Source of the DNA: JAAYUD01 sp963676865
Lineage (GTDB): Bacteria; Bacteroidota; Bacteroidia; Bacteroidales; Bacteroidaceae
DNA length: 64,000 nt
Assembly (NCBI GenBank): GCA_963676865.2
Contig: CAXXSS010000001.1
Location: forward strand, 248,001-312,000
Direction: 5' to 3'
A program made the translations under genes and the position numbers. Each line of letters opens with the position of its first letter. The first letter of the stretch is position 1. The notes beneath the pieces were generated by a model. It was not told where the DNA came from. It saw only the letters and a program-made list of their open reading frames with translations, and searched no databases. Of this stretch, positions 43,109 to 52,278 are shown one piece after another.

Positions 43109-44515
43109 ATGAAAACATTCAATTATCAGACAAACAGCAAAACAATTTTGGGCGACCTTCACACACCCGTGAGTCTCTACCTTAAAGTACGCGATCTATA
43201 TTCACAGTCCGTATTGATGGAGAGCTCGGATTATCATGCAGGAGAAAACTCTCTTTCGTTCATTGCCGTTTGCCCTTTGGCCAGTATCGGAATAAATAGC
43301 GGTAAAGTAACTAAAAGCTACCCCGACGGTACGAAAGAAGAAAGAGAGCTGAGTGGCAATTATCCGGTAGAGAAAGCGATGAATGAATTTATCAATTCAT
43401 TTCATGTGAGTGGAGAATGCTCTAATTATTGCGGACTATACGGATATACGACATTCAACTCGGTAAAATACTTTGAGCAGATCCCAATCAAAGAAAGTCA
43501 TGACGACCGCAACGACGCTCCCGACATCTTATATTTATTGTACAAGTACATTATCGTTGTGAATCATTTCAAAAACGAATTGACTCTCATTGAAATGCTT
43601 ACGGGAGAAGAGACGAGTGATATGGGCCAGATAGAAGCAGCCATCAATGACCGCAACTACTCATCTTACAATTTCAAAGTAACAGCACCAATGACCAGTC
43701 CCATTACGGATGAACAGCATAAAGCGAACATTCGCAAAGGAATAGCCCACTGTTTGCGGGGAGATGTATTCCAAATCGTGCTTTCGCGCCGTTTCGTACA
43801 ACCGTTCGAAGGTGACGATTTCAAAGTATACAGGGCATTGCGCAGCATCAATCCATCGCCTTATCTATTTTATATGGACTTCGGTGGTTACCGCATCTTT
43901 GGCTCTTCGCCCGAAACACATTTCCGCATCGAAGGCACTCAAGCCTATATTGATCCTATTGCCGGAACTACACGGCGTACGGGTGACTCCATTAAAGACA
44001 AAGAACTTACCGAAGCATTGCTCAAAGACCCGAAAGAGAATGCCGAACATACGATGTTGGTAGACTTGGCCCGCAACGATTTATCGCGCAACTGCCATGA
44101 GGTAAAAGTTCTATTCTACAAAGAACCTCAATATTACAGTCACGTGATACACTTGGTTTCTCGTGTCAATGGCACTCTGAATGAGCATGCCGATCATATC
44201 AAATCCTTTATTGATACATTCCCCGCAGGGACATTGAGCGGAGCGCCCAAAGTACGTGCCATGCAATTGATAAGTGAGATAGAACCTCATAACCGTGGCG
44301 CTTACGGCGGTTGTATCGGCTTTATCGGACTGAACGGAAATCTCAATCAAGCCATTACGATACGGACTTTTGTAAGTAGAAACAATGAGTTATGGTTTCA
44401 AGCCGGTGGAGGAATAGTAGCCGGAAGTAAAGAAGAAAATGAATTGCAGGAGGTAAACAACAAGCTCGGGGCTTTGAAAAAAGCGATCGACCTTGCAGTA
44501 ACTCTCAATAATTGA
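43109..44515 (+). CDS. trpE: Anthranilate synthase component I
   Basis: 468 residues from ATG 43109; the frame is open upstream and overlaps trpB, but the chosen start aligns with MKTFNYQT-type family starts. Chorismate-binding domain motifs: DVFQIVLSRRF, YLFYMDFGGYRIFGSSPE, PIAGTTRRTG, NAEHTMLVDLARNDLSRNC and the FPAGTLSGAPKVRAM signature. N-terminal region has the LMESSDYH segment of the Trp feedback site. Makes anthranilate from chorismate with TrpG. Confidence 0.95.
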   Translation: MKTFNYQTNSKTILGDLHTPVSLYLKVRDLYSQSVLMESSDYHAGENSLSFIAVCPLASIGINSGKVTKSYPDGTKEERELSGNYPVEKAMNEFINSFHVSGECSNYCGLYGYTTFNSVKYFEQIPIKESHDDRNDAPDILYLLYKYIIVVNHFKNELTLIEMLTGEETSDMGQIEAAINDRNYSSYNFKVTAPMTSPITDEQHKANIRKGIAHCLRGDVFQIVLSRRFVQPFEGDDFKVYRALRSINPSPYLFYMDFGGYRIFGSSPETHFRIEGTQAYIDPIAGTTRRTGDSIKDKELTEALLKDPKENAEHTMLVDLARNDLSRNCHEVKVLFYKEPQYYSHVIHLVSRVNGTLNEHADHIKSFIDTFPAGTLSGAPKVRAMQLISEIEPHNRGAYGGCIGFIGLNGNLNQAITIRTFVSRNNELWFQAGGGIVAGSKEENELQEVNNKLGALKKAIDLAVTLNN

Positions 44516-44533
44516 ATTTAAAACGCTTAGAAT

Positions 44534-45100
44534 ATGAAAATATTACTCTTAGATAACTATGATTCATTTACTTACAACCTTTTTCATCTTGTCAGAGAAC
44601 AGGGCGAAATAGACATTGAGGTAGTAAGAAATGATCAGATAACGCTCGAAGAAGTCGATGCTTTCGATAAAATAATTCTTTCGCCAGGCCCCGGTATACC
44701 CGAAGAAGCCGGTATGTTATTGCCTATCATCAAAAAATATGCTCCTACGAAGAAGATACTTGGCGTATGCTTGGGACATCAAGCAATAGGAGAAACATTT
44801 GGCGCTAAACTCGAGAATCTGAAACAAGTGTATCACGGTATACAAAGTCCCATCGATATAGTAGCCCCCGACCCTCTATTCGAAGGGATATGCAAAGAGA
44901 TGCTGGCAGGCCGCTACCATTCGTGGATTGTAAACCGCGACACGTTACCCGAATGCTTAGAGATTACGGCGCTCAGCAAAGAAGGATATATCATGGGATT
45001 GCGCCATAAGACATACGATATTCATGGTATACAGTTTCATCCGGAGTCTGTACTTACTCCTCAGGGTAGAACCATTATCAAGAACTTCTTAAAATTATAA
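44534..45100 (+). CDS. trpG: Anthranilate synthase glutamine amidotransferase
   Basis: 188 residues, stand-alone class I amidotransferase: LLDNYDSFTYNLFHLV start, oxyanion region LSPGPGIPEEAG, nucleophile Cys in GVCLGHQAIGE, and His/Glu in GIQFHPESVLTPQG. Supplies ammonia from glutamine to TrpE. In some Bacteroides it may also serve p-aminobenzoate synthesis; not testable here. 12 bases before trpD. Confidence 0.95.
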   Translation: MKILLLDNYDSFTYNLFHLVREQGEIDIEVVRNDQITLEEVDAFDKIILSPGPGIPEEAGMLLPIIKKYAPTKKILGVCLGHQAIGETFGAKLENLKQVYHGIQSPIDIVAPDPLFEGICKEMLAGRYHSWIVNRDTLPECLEITALSKEGYIMGLRHKTYDIHGIQFHPESVLTPQGRTIIKNFLKL

Positions 45101-45112
45101 TAACCATTTATT

Positions 45113-46108
45113 ATGAAAGAAATATTATACAAACTATTTGAAAGCAAATACCTGGGACGTGAAGAGGCCCGCACTATTCTACAAAATATAGCTCAAGCAA
45201 AATACTCAGACGCACAAGTTGCCTCGCTTATAACCGTATATCTTATGCGCAACATCTCAGTGGACGAACTTTGCGGTTTCCGCGATGCTCTGCTCGAGAT
45301 GCGTGTTCCGGTAGACTTGAGCGAATTCAAGCCTATAGATATAGTAGGCACCGGCGGTGACGGCAAAAACACCTTTAATATTAGTACAACATCTTGTTTT
45401 GTCGTTGCCGGTGCAGGATACAAGGTAGTGAAACACGGCAATTATGGAGCCACCTCGGTAAGCGGTGCCAGCAACGTGATCGAACAGCATGGTGTAAAGT
45501 TCACTAAAGATATTGACACCTTGCGTCGTTCTATCGACAAAACCAATATTGCATACCTGCACGCTCCGTTTTTCAATCCGGCACTGAAAGCGGTAGCCCC
45601 TGTGCGCAAAGCATTGGCAGTACGCTCTTTTTTCAATATGCTTGGGCCGCTCGTTAATCCGGTACTGCCAACGTATCAACTACTCGGCGTATACAACCTC
45701 CCACTGCTGCGCCTGTACAACTATACATACCAACAGGGACAAACAAAATATGCCATTGTACACAGCTTGGATGGATACGATGAAATATCATTAACGACTC
45801 AATTTAAGGTAGCGACAACAGATAGCGAAACAATCTATACGCCAGAACAACTTGGCTTCGCCCGTTGCGAAGAGAAAGATCTGGAAGGCGGAGAGACTCC
45901 GGAAGACGCAGCGAAGATATTCGACAATGTCTTGAATAATTGCGCATTGGAATCTCAGAAGAATGTTGTCATTGTCAATTCGGCCTTTGCCATACACGTT
46001 ATCGAACCTCAAAAGAGTATTGAACAATGTATAGCCATCGCCCGAGAATCGCTCGAAAGCGGTAGAGCACTAGAAACATTCAAACACTTCGTCGAACTGA
46101 ATAGTTAA
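45113..46108 (+). CDS. trpD: Anthranilate phosphoribosyltransferase
   Basis: 331 residues. PRPP-binding GTGGDGKNTFNIST near residue 78, HGNYGATSVSGASNVIE near 110 and the FFNMLGPLVNP segment are all family hallmarks. Transfers phosphoribose to anthranilate. Stand-alone, not fused to TrpG as in enterics. 7 bases before trpC. Confidence 0.95.
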   Translation: MKEILYKLFESKYLGREEARTILQNIAQAKYSDAQVASLITVYLMRNISVDELCGFRDALLEMRVPVDLSEFKPIDIVGTGGDGKNTFNISTTSCFVVAGAGYKVVKHGNYGATSVSGASNVIEQHGVKFTKDIDTLRRSIDKTNIAYLHAPFFNPALKAVAPVRKALAVRSFFNMLGPLVNPVLPTYQLLGVYNLPLLRLYNYTYQQGQTKYAIVHSLDGYDEISLTTQFKVATTDSETIYTPEQLGFARCEEKDLEGGETPEDAAKIFDNVLNNCALESQKNVVIVNSAFAIHVIEPQKSIEQCIAIARESLESGRALETFKHFVELNS

Positions 46109-46115
46109 GACAACA

Positions 46116-46904
46116 ATGAAAGACATCCTATCTGAAATAGTAGCCAACAAGCGCTTCGAAATAGACGTGCAGAAGATGAACTTCAATGAAGAGCTGTTGA
46201 AAGATCATGTTGACCCTACGTTACCTTGCCATTCGCTTCGAGCTGCACTAAGTTGTTCTAGATCGGGTATCATATCCGAATTCAAACGACGGTCGCCTTC
46301 AAAAGGATGGATTGATCAAAATGCCGATCCGATAAACATTGTTCCCGCTTATGCAGAAGCAGGTGCGAGCGCCTTGTCGATACTTACGGATGAAAAGTTT
46401 TTTGGAGGACAACTTAAAGATATCAAGTCAGTACGCCGTGAAGTAAACATACCGATTCTGCGCAAAGATTTTATCATCGATTCATATCAACTCTACCAAG
46501 CCAAACAGATTGGAGCCGATGCCGTGTTGCTCATTGCCTCTATACTATCGGTAGACGAATATCATAAACTATTGGAGAAAGCTCACGAACTGAACATGGA
46601 AGTACTACTCGAGATCCATAGCGAGAAAGAACTAGAATACATATCACCCGAAGTAGATGTCATCGGAATAAACAACCGTAACTTAGGAAGCTTTGTAACC
46701 GATGTAGAAAACTCTTTTCGCCTTGCCGAGTTGCTGCCTAAAGATGCCATATTGGTATCGGAAAGTGGCATATCGGACATTGAAACGATACGTCGGCTCC
46801 GCAAAAAAGGTTTCAGAGGATTCCTCATAGGCGAAACTTTCATGCGCAACGATGATCCGGCAGAGAAATTGAAAGAATTCATTCAAGAGATAGAACAGCA
46901 ATGA
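46116..46904 (+). CDS. trpC: Indole-3-glycerol phosphate synthase
   Basis: 262 residues. TIM barrel with SEFKRRSPSKGWI (catalytic Lys), LSILTDEKFFGG, PILRKDFIIDSYQ, EVLLEIHSEKEL, IGINNRNL and LVSESGI. Closes CdRP to indole-3-glycerol phosphate. Its TGA overlaps the trpF ATG (ATGA), so the two are translationally coupled although not fused as in E. coli. Confidence 0.95.
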   Translation: MKDILSEIVANKRFEIDVQKMNFNEELLKDHVDPTLPCHSLRAALSCSRSGIISEFKRRSPSKGWIDQNADPINIVPAYAEAGASALSILTDEKFFGGQLKDIKSVRREVNIPILRKDFIIDSYQLYQAKQIGADAVLLIASILSVDEYHKLLEKAHELNMEVLLEIHSEKELEYISPEVDVIGINNRNLGSFVTDVENSFRLAELLPKDAILVSESGISDIETIRRLRKKGFRGFLIGETFMRNDDPAEKLKEFIQEIEQQ

Positions 46905-47527
46905 AAACAGAAAAGCCACTTATAAAGGTATGCGGAATGAGGGACGCCGAAAACATTCGTTCAGTCGAAGCATTAGGTGTTGATCTGATAGGATTGATAT
47001 TCTTTCCAAACTCTCCGCGATTCGTCGATACAATGCCATCCTACATGCCTCAAAAAGAAAAACGAGTAGGTGTTTTTGTCAATGCCGACATAGAGCAGAT
47101 ACTCCAAACAGCCGAACAATATAAGTTGTCGACGATACAGCTTCATGGTGACGAACCAAAAGAGACGTGCAACAAATTACGTTCCGAGGGCTACCATCTA
47201 ATCAAAGCTTTTCAGATAGCCGAAGCCGAAGACTTGAAAAAGACGTCCGAATACAACGGATTATGTGATTATTATCTATTCGATACAAAATCATCAGGCT
47301 ATGGAGGTACAGGCAAGACATTCAATTGGAACGTGTTGCAACATTACACTGACAATACCCCTTTTCTACTCAGTGGCGGTATAAGCCTCGCAAGTATGGA
47401 CAGCTTGTCGGCATTTGATCATCCACAATGTGCAGGCTTTGATCTAAATAGCCGATTTGAAATAAGCCCAGGATTGAAAGATCCCATACTAATAAAACAA
47501 TTTATAAACAGAATCGTAACAAGGTAG
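46901..47527 (+). CDS. trpF: Phosphoribosylanthranilate isomerase
   Basis: 208 residues. KVCGMRDAENI with the catalytic Cys, LIGLIFFPNSPRFVD, TIQLHGDE and FLLSGGISLAS with later FDLNSRFE (typical DxNSxxE). Converts PRA to CdRP before TrpC. Overlaps trpC by 4 bases, 48 bases before trpA. Confidence 0.94.
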   Translation: MKTEKPLIKVCGMRDAENIRSVEALGVDLIGLIFFPNSPRFVDTMPSYMPQKEKRVGVFVNADIEQILQTAEQYKLSTIQLHGDEPKETCNKLRSEGYHLIKAFQIAEAEDLKKTSEYNGLCDYYLFDTKSSGYGGTGKTFNWNVLQHYTDNTPFLLSGGISLASMDSLSAFDHPQCAGFDLNSRFEISPGLKDPILIKQFINRIVTR

Positions 47528-47575
47528 TAAAACAAGTACTACCTTTGCATTACAAAAGATTAAAACAATGATCAA

Positions 47576-48349
47576 ATGAACAGGATAAATCAATTATTTA
47601 ACAGTGGCAAAAAAGACTTACTTTCTATCTATTTTTGCGCCGGTGCTCCCACACTAGACGGAACAGCAGATGTTATTCGCTCTCTCGAAAACCATGGCGT
47701 ATGCATGGTAGAAATAGGAATGCCATTCAGCGATCCAATGGCAGACGGAAAAGTAATACAAGATGCCGCCACCAAAGCACTAGCCAACGGCATGACACTG
47801 AAATTACTTTTTGAGCAACTTCGCAACATACGGCGCAGCGTCCATATACCTTTAATAATAATGGGCTATCTGAATCCCATTATGCAATTCGGTTTTGAAC
47901 AATTCTGTCGTCAATGTGTCGTTTGTGGTATTGATGGATGCATCATTCCCGATTTACCCTTCAAAGAATATCAAGAGCGCTACCGTATTATTGCTGAACG
48001 ATACAACGTGAAAGTCATCATGCTTATTACTCCGGAAACAAGCGACGAACGCATTCTGGAAATAGACCAGCACACCAACGGTTTCATCTATATGGTATCC
48101 TCTGCCGCCACTACCGGAGCACAGAACGATTTCGAAGCACAAGAACATACCTACTTCAAACATGTTGGCGAACTAAAGCTAAATAATCCCTGCATGGTAG
48201 GTTTCGGGATTTCAAACAAAGCAACTTTCCGTAGCGCTTGCGAATACTCTTCGGGAGCCATCGTGGGCAGCAAGTTTGTGACATTCCTCGAAGAAGAAAA
48301 AGATCCTGATAAAGCGACAGAAAGACTTTTGAAAGCTCTGAAAGATTAA
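47576..48349 (+). CDS. trpA: Tryptophan synthase alpha subunit
   Basis: 257 residues. TIM barrel with catalytic Glu in VEIGMPFSDPMADGKVIQ (Asp in DPMADG), IIMGYLNPI, GCIIPDLPF and YMVSSAATTGAQ. The last loop GFGISNKATF binds phosphate. Cleaves indole-3-glycerol phosphate and passes indole to TrpB. Last gene of trpBEGDCFA; a terminator follows. Confidence 0.95.
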   Translation: MNRINQLFNSGKKDLLSIYFCAGAPTLDGTADVIRSLENHGVCMVEIGMPFSDPMADGKVIQDAATKALANGMTLKLLFEQLRNIRRSVHIPLIIMGYLNPIMQFGFEQFCRQCVVCGIDGCIIPDLPFKEYQERYRIIAERYNVKVIMLITPETSDERILEIDQHTNGFIYMVSSAATTGAQNDFEAQEHTYFKHVGELKLNNPCMVGFGISNKATFRSACEYSSGAIVGSKFVTFLEEEKDPDKATERLLKALKD

Positions 48350-48383
48350 AAAAGAAATACTTATAAGCCGGTATTCAAAGACT

Positions 48384-48420
48384 AGGAGGTATATTAGAAA
48401 TAATAACCTCCTTTATTTTT
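48384..48420 (+). terminator. Terminator of the trp operon
   Basis: Stem AGGAGGT/ACCTCCT with an AT-rich loop, then TTATTTTTG. 35 bases after the trpA stop. Confidence 0.7.
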
Positions 48421-48497
48421 GACTTATTCACTCTTTTTTCATCAAAAAAGACAATAACGCTGTTATTCATAAAAATAAACAAAAATATTGCAAGTAT

Positions 48498-48529
48498 ATT
48501 GTTCGTTAAATATTCTTTTTGTATTTTTG
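48498..48529 (+). promoter_or_regulatory. Promoter of glmS
   Basis: ATTG (48498-48501), 20-bp spacer, TATTTTTG (48522-48529). One mismatch in the -33 box; start codon 28 bases on. No glmS ribozyme is seen in the short leader. Confidence 0.65.
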
Positions 48530-48557
48530 CCACATTGTTTACATTAGTTAATTACAT

Positions 48558-50405
48558 ATGTGTGGAATAGTAGGTTACATAGGGACACGCAGTGCGTATT
48601 CCGTTCTTATAAAAGGCTTAAGCCGACTAGAGTATAGAGGATACGACAGCGCCGGTGTCGCGCTGATTAACAAAAATACAGATTTAAATATCTATAAAGT
48701 TAAAGGGAAAGTAGCCGACTTAGAACGAGAATCAGAAAATAAAGATCTAACAGGTTGCATTGGCATAGGACATACTCGTTGGGCTACACACGGAGAGCCC
48801 AATACCGTGAATGCTCACCCACATTGTTCTCAATCGGGCAAATTGGCATTGGTACACAATGGTATTATTGAGAATTATGTCACGCTGAAAACCAAATTGG
48901 AATCAAAAGGCTATCATTTTAAGAGTGAAACAGACACCGAAGTGCTTGTGCAACTCATAGATTATGTAATGGAGAAACACCATTTGGAGTTAATGCCTGC
49001 GGTACAAGTAGCAATGGATAAGGTAGAAGGTGCCTATGCTATTGCTATTATAGAAAAAGATCGCCCGGAAGAGATTGTTGTTGCCAAAAAAAGTAGCCCG
49101 TTAGTTATTGGCGTTGGCGATAACAATGAATATTTTTTAGCTTCGGACGCAACTCCTATTGTGGAATATACCAATAAAGTAGTCTATTTGAAAGATGGAG
49201 AAGTAGCATCGATCAGCTCAAAAGCCGGACTAAAGATAGAGAATCTGAAGAATGTCTCCATATCTCCCGATATAAAGAAAGTGACAATGGACATTGGGCA
49301 ACTCGAAAAACAAGGTTTCCCTCACTTCATGCTCAAAGAGATATACGATCAACCCAAAAGAATTACCGACTGTATGCGCGGCCGTGTCAATCCGAATACT
49401 TTGGATGTTGCTTTGTCGGCAGTGACAGACCATAAAGAACGCCTACTCAATGCCAAACGTATTATCATTATAGCTTGCGGAACTTCTTGGCATGCCGGAC
49501 TCATCGGCAAACGCCTCTTAGAACGTTTTTGTAAGATTCCTACCGAAGTGGCTTACGCATCGGAATTCAGATACAGCCACTCGCCTATAGACAAGGACGT
49601 ATTGGTCATTGCCATATCTCAATCGGGCGAAACAGCCGATACGCTTGCTGCCGTACAGATGGCCCGAGAAAAAGGAGCATTTATCTATGGTATATGCAAT
49701 GCCATCGGTTCGTCTATACCCCGCCATACAGATACAGGCTCGTATATTCACGTCGGCCCGGAGATTGGTGTAGCCTCAACAAAAGCCTTCACCGGACAAG
49801 TCACGGTGCTTATCATGCTAGCTTTGGTACTTGCTAAAGAAAAAGGCACAATGAGCCGCGAATCATACGAAGAGATTGTCAAAGAACTATTGCTCATTCC
49901 AGAGCGAATGCAAAAAATGCTCGACGTAGACAAACAAATCGAGCCGCTATCAAAAGAATTTACTTTTGCCCATCATTTCATTTATATGGGGAGGGGATTC
50001 GGTTATCCGGTAGCACTCGAAGGAGCACTCAAGCTGAAAGAAATTTCGTATATTCATGCCGAAGGTTATCCCGCAGCAGAGATGAAGCACGGACCGATAG
50101 CCTTGATAGACAACGAAATGCCGGTCGTCATCATTGCTACTCGTACTTGCTTATACGACAAAGTTGTAAGTAACATTCAAGAGATAAAAGCACGCAAGGG
50201 ACGTATCATAGCTATCGTTACCGAAGGCGACACCATAGTGAAGAACATTGCCGATGTAACAATTGAGATTCCAACGCTCCCACCTTGTCTGGAACCGTTG
50301 ATTTCAACCATCCCATTACAATTGCTTGCCTACCATGTTGCAGTATGCAAAGGGCTCAATGTGGATCAGCCACGCAACTTGGCCAAGAGTGTCACTGTCG
50401 AATAA
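48558..50405 (+). CDS. glmS: Glutamine-fructose-6-phosphate aminotransferase (isomerizing)
   Basis: 615 residues. N-terminal Ntn glutaminase with nucleophile Cys2 (MCGIVGYIG), GHTRWATHGEPN and HNGIIENY; two SIS sugar-isomerase domains (AISQSGETADTLAAVQMARE at about 355 and the later GRGFGYPVALEGALKLKE); canonical C-terminus PRNLAKSVTVE. Makes glucosamine-6-phosphate for peptidoglycan and LPS. Single gene with own promoter; the MITE-like element B begins 50 bases after its stop. Confidence 0.96.
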   Translation: MCGIVGYIGTRSAYSVLIKGLSRLEYRGYDSAGVALINKNTDLNIYKVKGKVADLERESENKDLTGCIGIGHTRWATHGEPNTVNAHPHCSQSGKLALVHNGIIENYVTLKTKLESKGYHFKSETDTEVLVQLIDYVMEKHHLELMPAVQVAMDKVEGAYAIAIIEKDRPEEIVVAKKSSPLVIGVGDNNEYFLASDATPIVEYTNKVVYLKDGEVASISSKAGLKIENLKNVSISPDIKKVTMDIGQLEKQGFPHFMLKEIYDQPKRITDCMRGRVNPNTLDVALSAVTDHKERLLNAKRIIIIACGTSWHAGLIGKRLLERFCKIPTEVAYASEFRYSHSPIDKDVLVIAISQSGETADTLAAVQMAREKGAFIYGICNAIGSSIPRHTDTGSYIHVGPEIGVASTKAFTGQVTVLIMLALVLAKEKGTMSRESYEEIVKELLLIPERMQKMLDVDKQIEPLSKEFTFAHHFIYMGRGFGYPVALEGALKLKEISYIHAEGYPAAEMKHGPIALIDNEMPVVIIATRTCLYDKVVSNIQEIKARKGRIIAIVTEGDTIVKNIADVTIEIPTLPPCLEPLISTIPLQLLAYHVAVCKGLNVDQPRNLAKSVTVE

Positions 50406-50609
50406 TAGACATTAAAATACTGTATATCACTCACTTTACATCATTATAAGCGAAGTGAACATGTACAGATATTCTGATACTTTCTTATCCGAGTATAAGC
50501 TACAGGGACTTGTAGGGCATTATTTTCGTGGCTGCCTCACTGTTCGAATGTAAACCGAATCAGGACAAGGTGACATGTACTGAATAAGTTGACACAAACT
50601 TATTCAAAA

Positions 50610-50978
50610 ATGAGAAATAATAAAAAGATTGACGATCAGATTCGTCTAGAGATTTTAAACTCTTACCTTCATGGAAGCAAGGGTAAGTATACCCTTGAAA
50701 AAGAAAATGGTATATCCAGAGGTTCAATTCGGAATTGGCTTCGTATCTTTGGGCTTGAAGACAAACCATTCCCATTAAATATGAAGGATAAAGCTGTAAC
50801 AACCGGTACAGAGGATGTCTCTTCAGAAGAAGACATCACCTCTTTGAAAGTGCGCATTAAGGAATTGGAATCTGAGCTGAAGCGTGCAGAGATGGCCCGT
50901 GACGTTTATGATTGCATGATTGACCTGGCTGAAGAGAAGTATCACATCAAGGTACGAAAAAACTCCGATGTCAAGTAG
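50610..50978 (+). CDS. IS3-family transposase OrfA, copy 2
   Basis: 122 residues from ATG 50610, helix-turn-helix plus coiled coil as in copy 1. It differs in the linker (DKAVTTGTED versus DKVVSTGTED). Joined to orfB by -1 frameshifting. Confidence 0.88.
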   Translation: MRNNKKIDDQIRLEILNSYLHGSKGKYTLEKENGISRGSIRNWLRIFGLEDKPFPLNMKDKAVTTGTEDVSSEEDITSLKVRIKELESELKRAEMARDVYDCMIDLAEEKYHIKVRKNSDVK

Positions 50979-50986
50979 TAGGTTGC

Positions 50987-51940
50987 TTGTCACAAAAGGC
51001 GGGTAAAGGTATGAGTTATACCATATCCGCCCTTTGCGGACTGCTTGACATTTCCCGACAAGGGTACTACAAGCACAAAGAAACAAATGCCGAACAAGAT
51101 GTACTTATAAGCAGCATCACGTATTACTGTCAATTTCTGCGTCAGGAGCTTCCCCGAAGCGGTTGCCGCGAGCTTTACAGTCTGTGTAAGTCTCGGTTCG
51201 GAGAAAAGTTCACGATAGGACGCGACCAATTTATCGATGTCCTTCGGGCCAACGGGATGATGCTGCGCCGCAGACGTTACAGACCTCGTACGACCAACTC
51301 CGATCATCCATATCGGATCTATCCGGATTTGCTTAACACATCTCCTAAATACGTGGCCTGTGGTGTTTGCCGCATGATGGTGGGTGACATCACTTATATA
51401 TCCACGAAAGAAGGATTTGCCTATCTTTCGCTGCTGACGGATGTCTTCAGCCGCATCATTGTGGGATATGCCCTCTTTCGGACTCTTGAAGCGGAAGGAC
51501 CGGCAAAAGCGTTGATGATGGCGTGCAGATTTTATAAAGGTCAGGGATTCAACCTTTCAGGTCTTATCCACCATTCCGACCGAGGTGTGCAGTATGCATC
51601 AAAAGGTTATGTGTCACAGCTCAAAGAAAGAGGAATCGCTATCAGTATGACGCAAACGGGCGACCCCTTGCACAATGCACTGGCCGAGAGGATGAACAAT
51701 ACCGTTAAGAACGGATGGCTCTTCGATTATGAGAATAAAACATTTGATGAAGCCTTGGAAGGTGTCGCCAGATCCATATATCTCTACAATTGGGCACGAC
51801 CGCACCAAGCTCTGGCAATGAAAACACCGATGCAAATGCTCCCGGGAGAACATCCAAACCCACTTTGTTCAGCTGATGCTTTAAAGCATCAGCTGAACAA
51901 AACAAACTATAAAGAACAAACAATACTTGTTTGTCAATAA
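50987..51940 (+). CDS. IS3-family transposase OrfB, copy 2
   Basis: 317 residues with the complete DDE triad (GDITYIS, HHSDRG, LAERMNN). Five substitutions from copy 1 (for example GMSYT for GISYT, CRFYKG for CDFYKG, VSQLKE for VSLLKE). No disruption, so both copies may be active. Confidence 0.9.
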   Translation: MSQKAGKGMSYTISALCGLLDISRQGYYKHKETNAEQDVLISSITYYCQFLRQELPRSGCRELYSLCKSRFGEKFTIGRDQFIDVLRANGMMLRRRRYRPRTTNSDHPYRIYPDLLNTSPKYVACGVCRMMVGDITYISTKEGFAYLSLLTDVFSRIIVGYALFRTLEAEGPAKALMMACRFYKGQGFNLSGLIHHSDRGVQYASKGYVSQLKERGIAISMTQTGDPLHNALAERMNNTVKNGWLFDYENKTFDEALEGVARSIYLYNWARPHQALAMKTPMQMLPGEHPNPLCSADALKHQLNKTNYKEQTILVCQ

Positions 51941-52253
51941 AAATAGGATTAACTTTGCAGAGTTGACAACTACTTTAGGTATACATGATTGTAATTGTCA
52001 ACTCCCTTAGGTTTACTAGTGTTTAACTGTCAACCAAATTCAGTACACCACAAGGCATAAATACATTTCACGCAAATCGTTGATATACAGCGAGAAAATC
52101 ATAAGGACAAAAATAAAAGTTTGTATGTATAAACTTTTATTTTCGTCCTTATGAATTTTTGCTTTCGTCCTTATCATTTTTCGAAAGCAAAGCTTCAATT
52201 TTGTATATCAAGAAGCACCAATTCAGTGTGGTTAAAATAGTATCAGTGTCGCC

Positions 52254-52277
52254 CTTATCTTTCGAAAACCATATAAG
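52254..52277. repeat. 24-bp intergenic hairpin motif
   Basis: CTTATCTTTCGAAAACCAT plus ATAAG, an imperfect palindrome, differs at two positions from 13751-13774. It sits directly between MITE copy B and the stop codon of the kinase gene. Confidence 0.65.
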
Positions 52278-52278
52278 A

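Larger units (their letters stand above)
50571..52052 (+). mobile_element. IS3-family insertion sequence, copy 2 (1482 bp)
   Basis: Nearly identical to copy 1, same orientation and same length, with TGACATGTACTGAAT left tip. Flanked by its own 3-bp duplication AGG (50568-50570 and 52053-52055), so it transposed independently. Contains the A-AAA-AAC frameshift site (50957-50963) and the 38-bp palindrome (51864-51901). Confidence 0.9.
50455..52246. mobile_element. MITE-like element, copy B, interrupted by IS3-family insertion, right tip lost
   Basis: Matches copy A (22533-24342) from the left inverted repeat (GTGAACATGTACAGATATTC...) through shared words such as CGAATCAGGACAAG, CGTTGATATACAGCGAG and the CATAAGGAC hairpin (52093-52160) to GTTAAAATAGTATCAG. 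The final about 19 bases of the right repeat seen in copy A are missing and replaced by a CTTATCTTTC-type hairpin module. Without the IS it would be about 307 bp, 326 if the lost tip is counted, agreeing with copy A. Confidence 0.7.

Noticed and set aside
48350..48557. glmS ribozyme or riboswitch in the glmS leader
   Set aside because: Only 28 bases lie between the -7 box and the start codon; no ribozyme core is present.
22671..52052. Composite transposon bounded by the two IS3 copies
   Set aside because: Each IS has its own matching 3-bp target duplication, and the 27 kb between them holds core genes such as trp and glmS; independent insertions explain the data.
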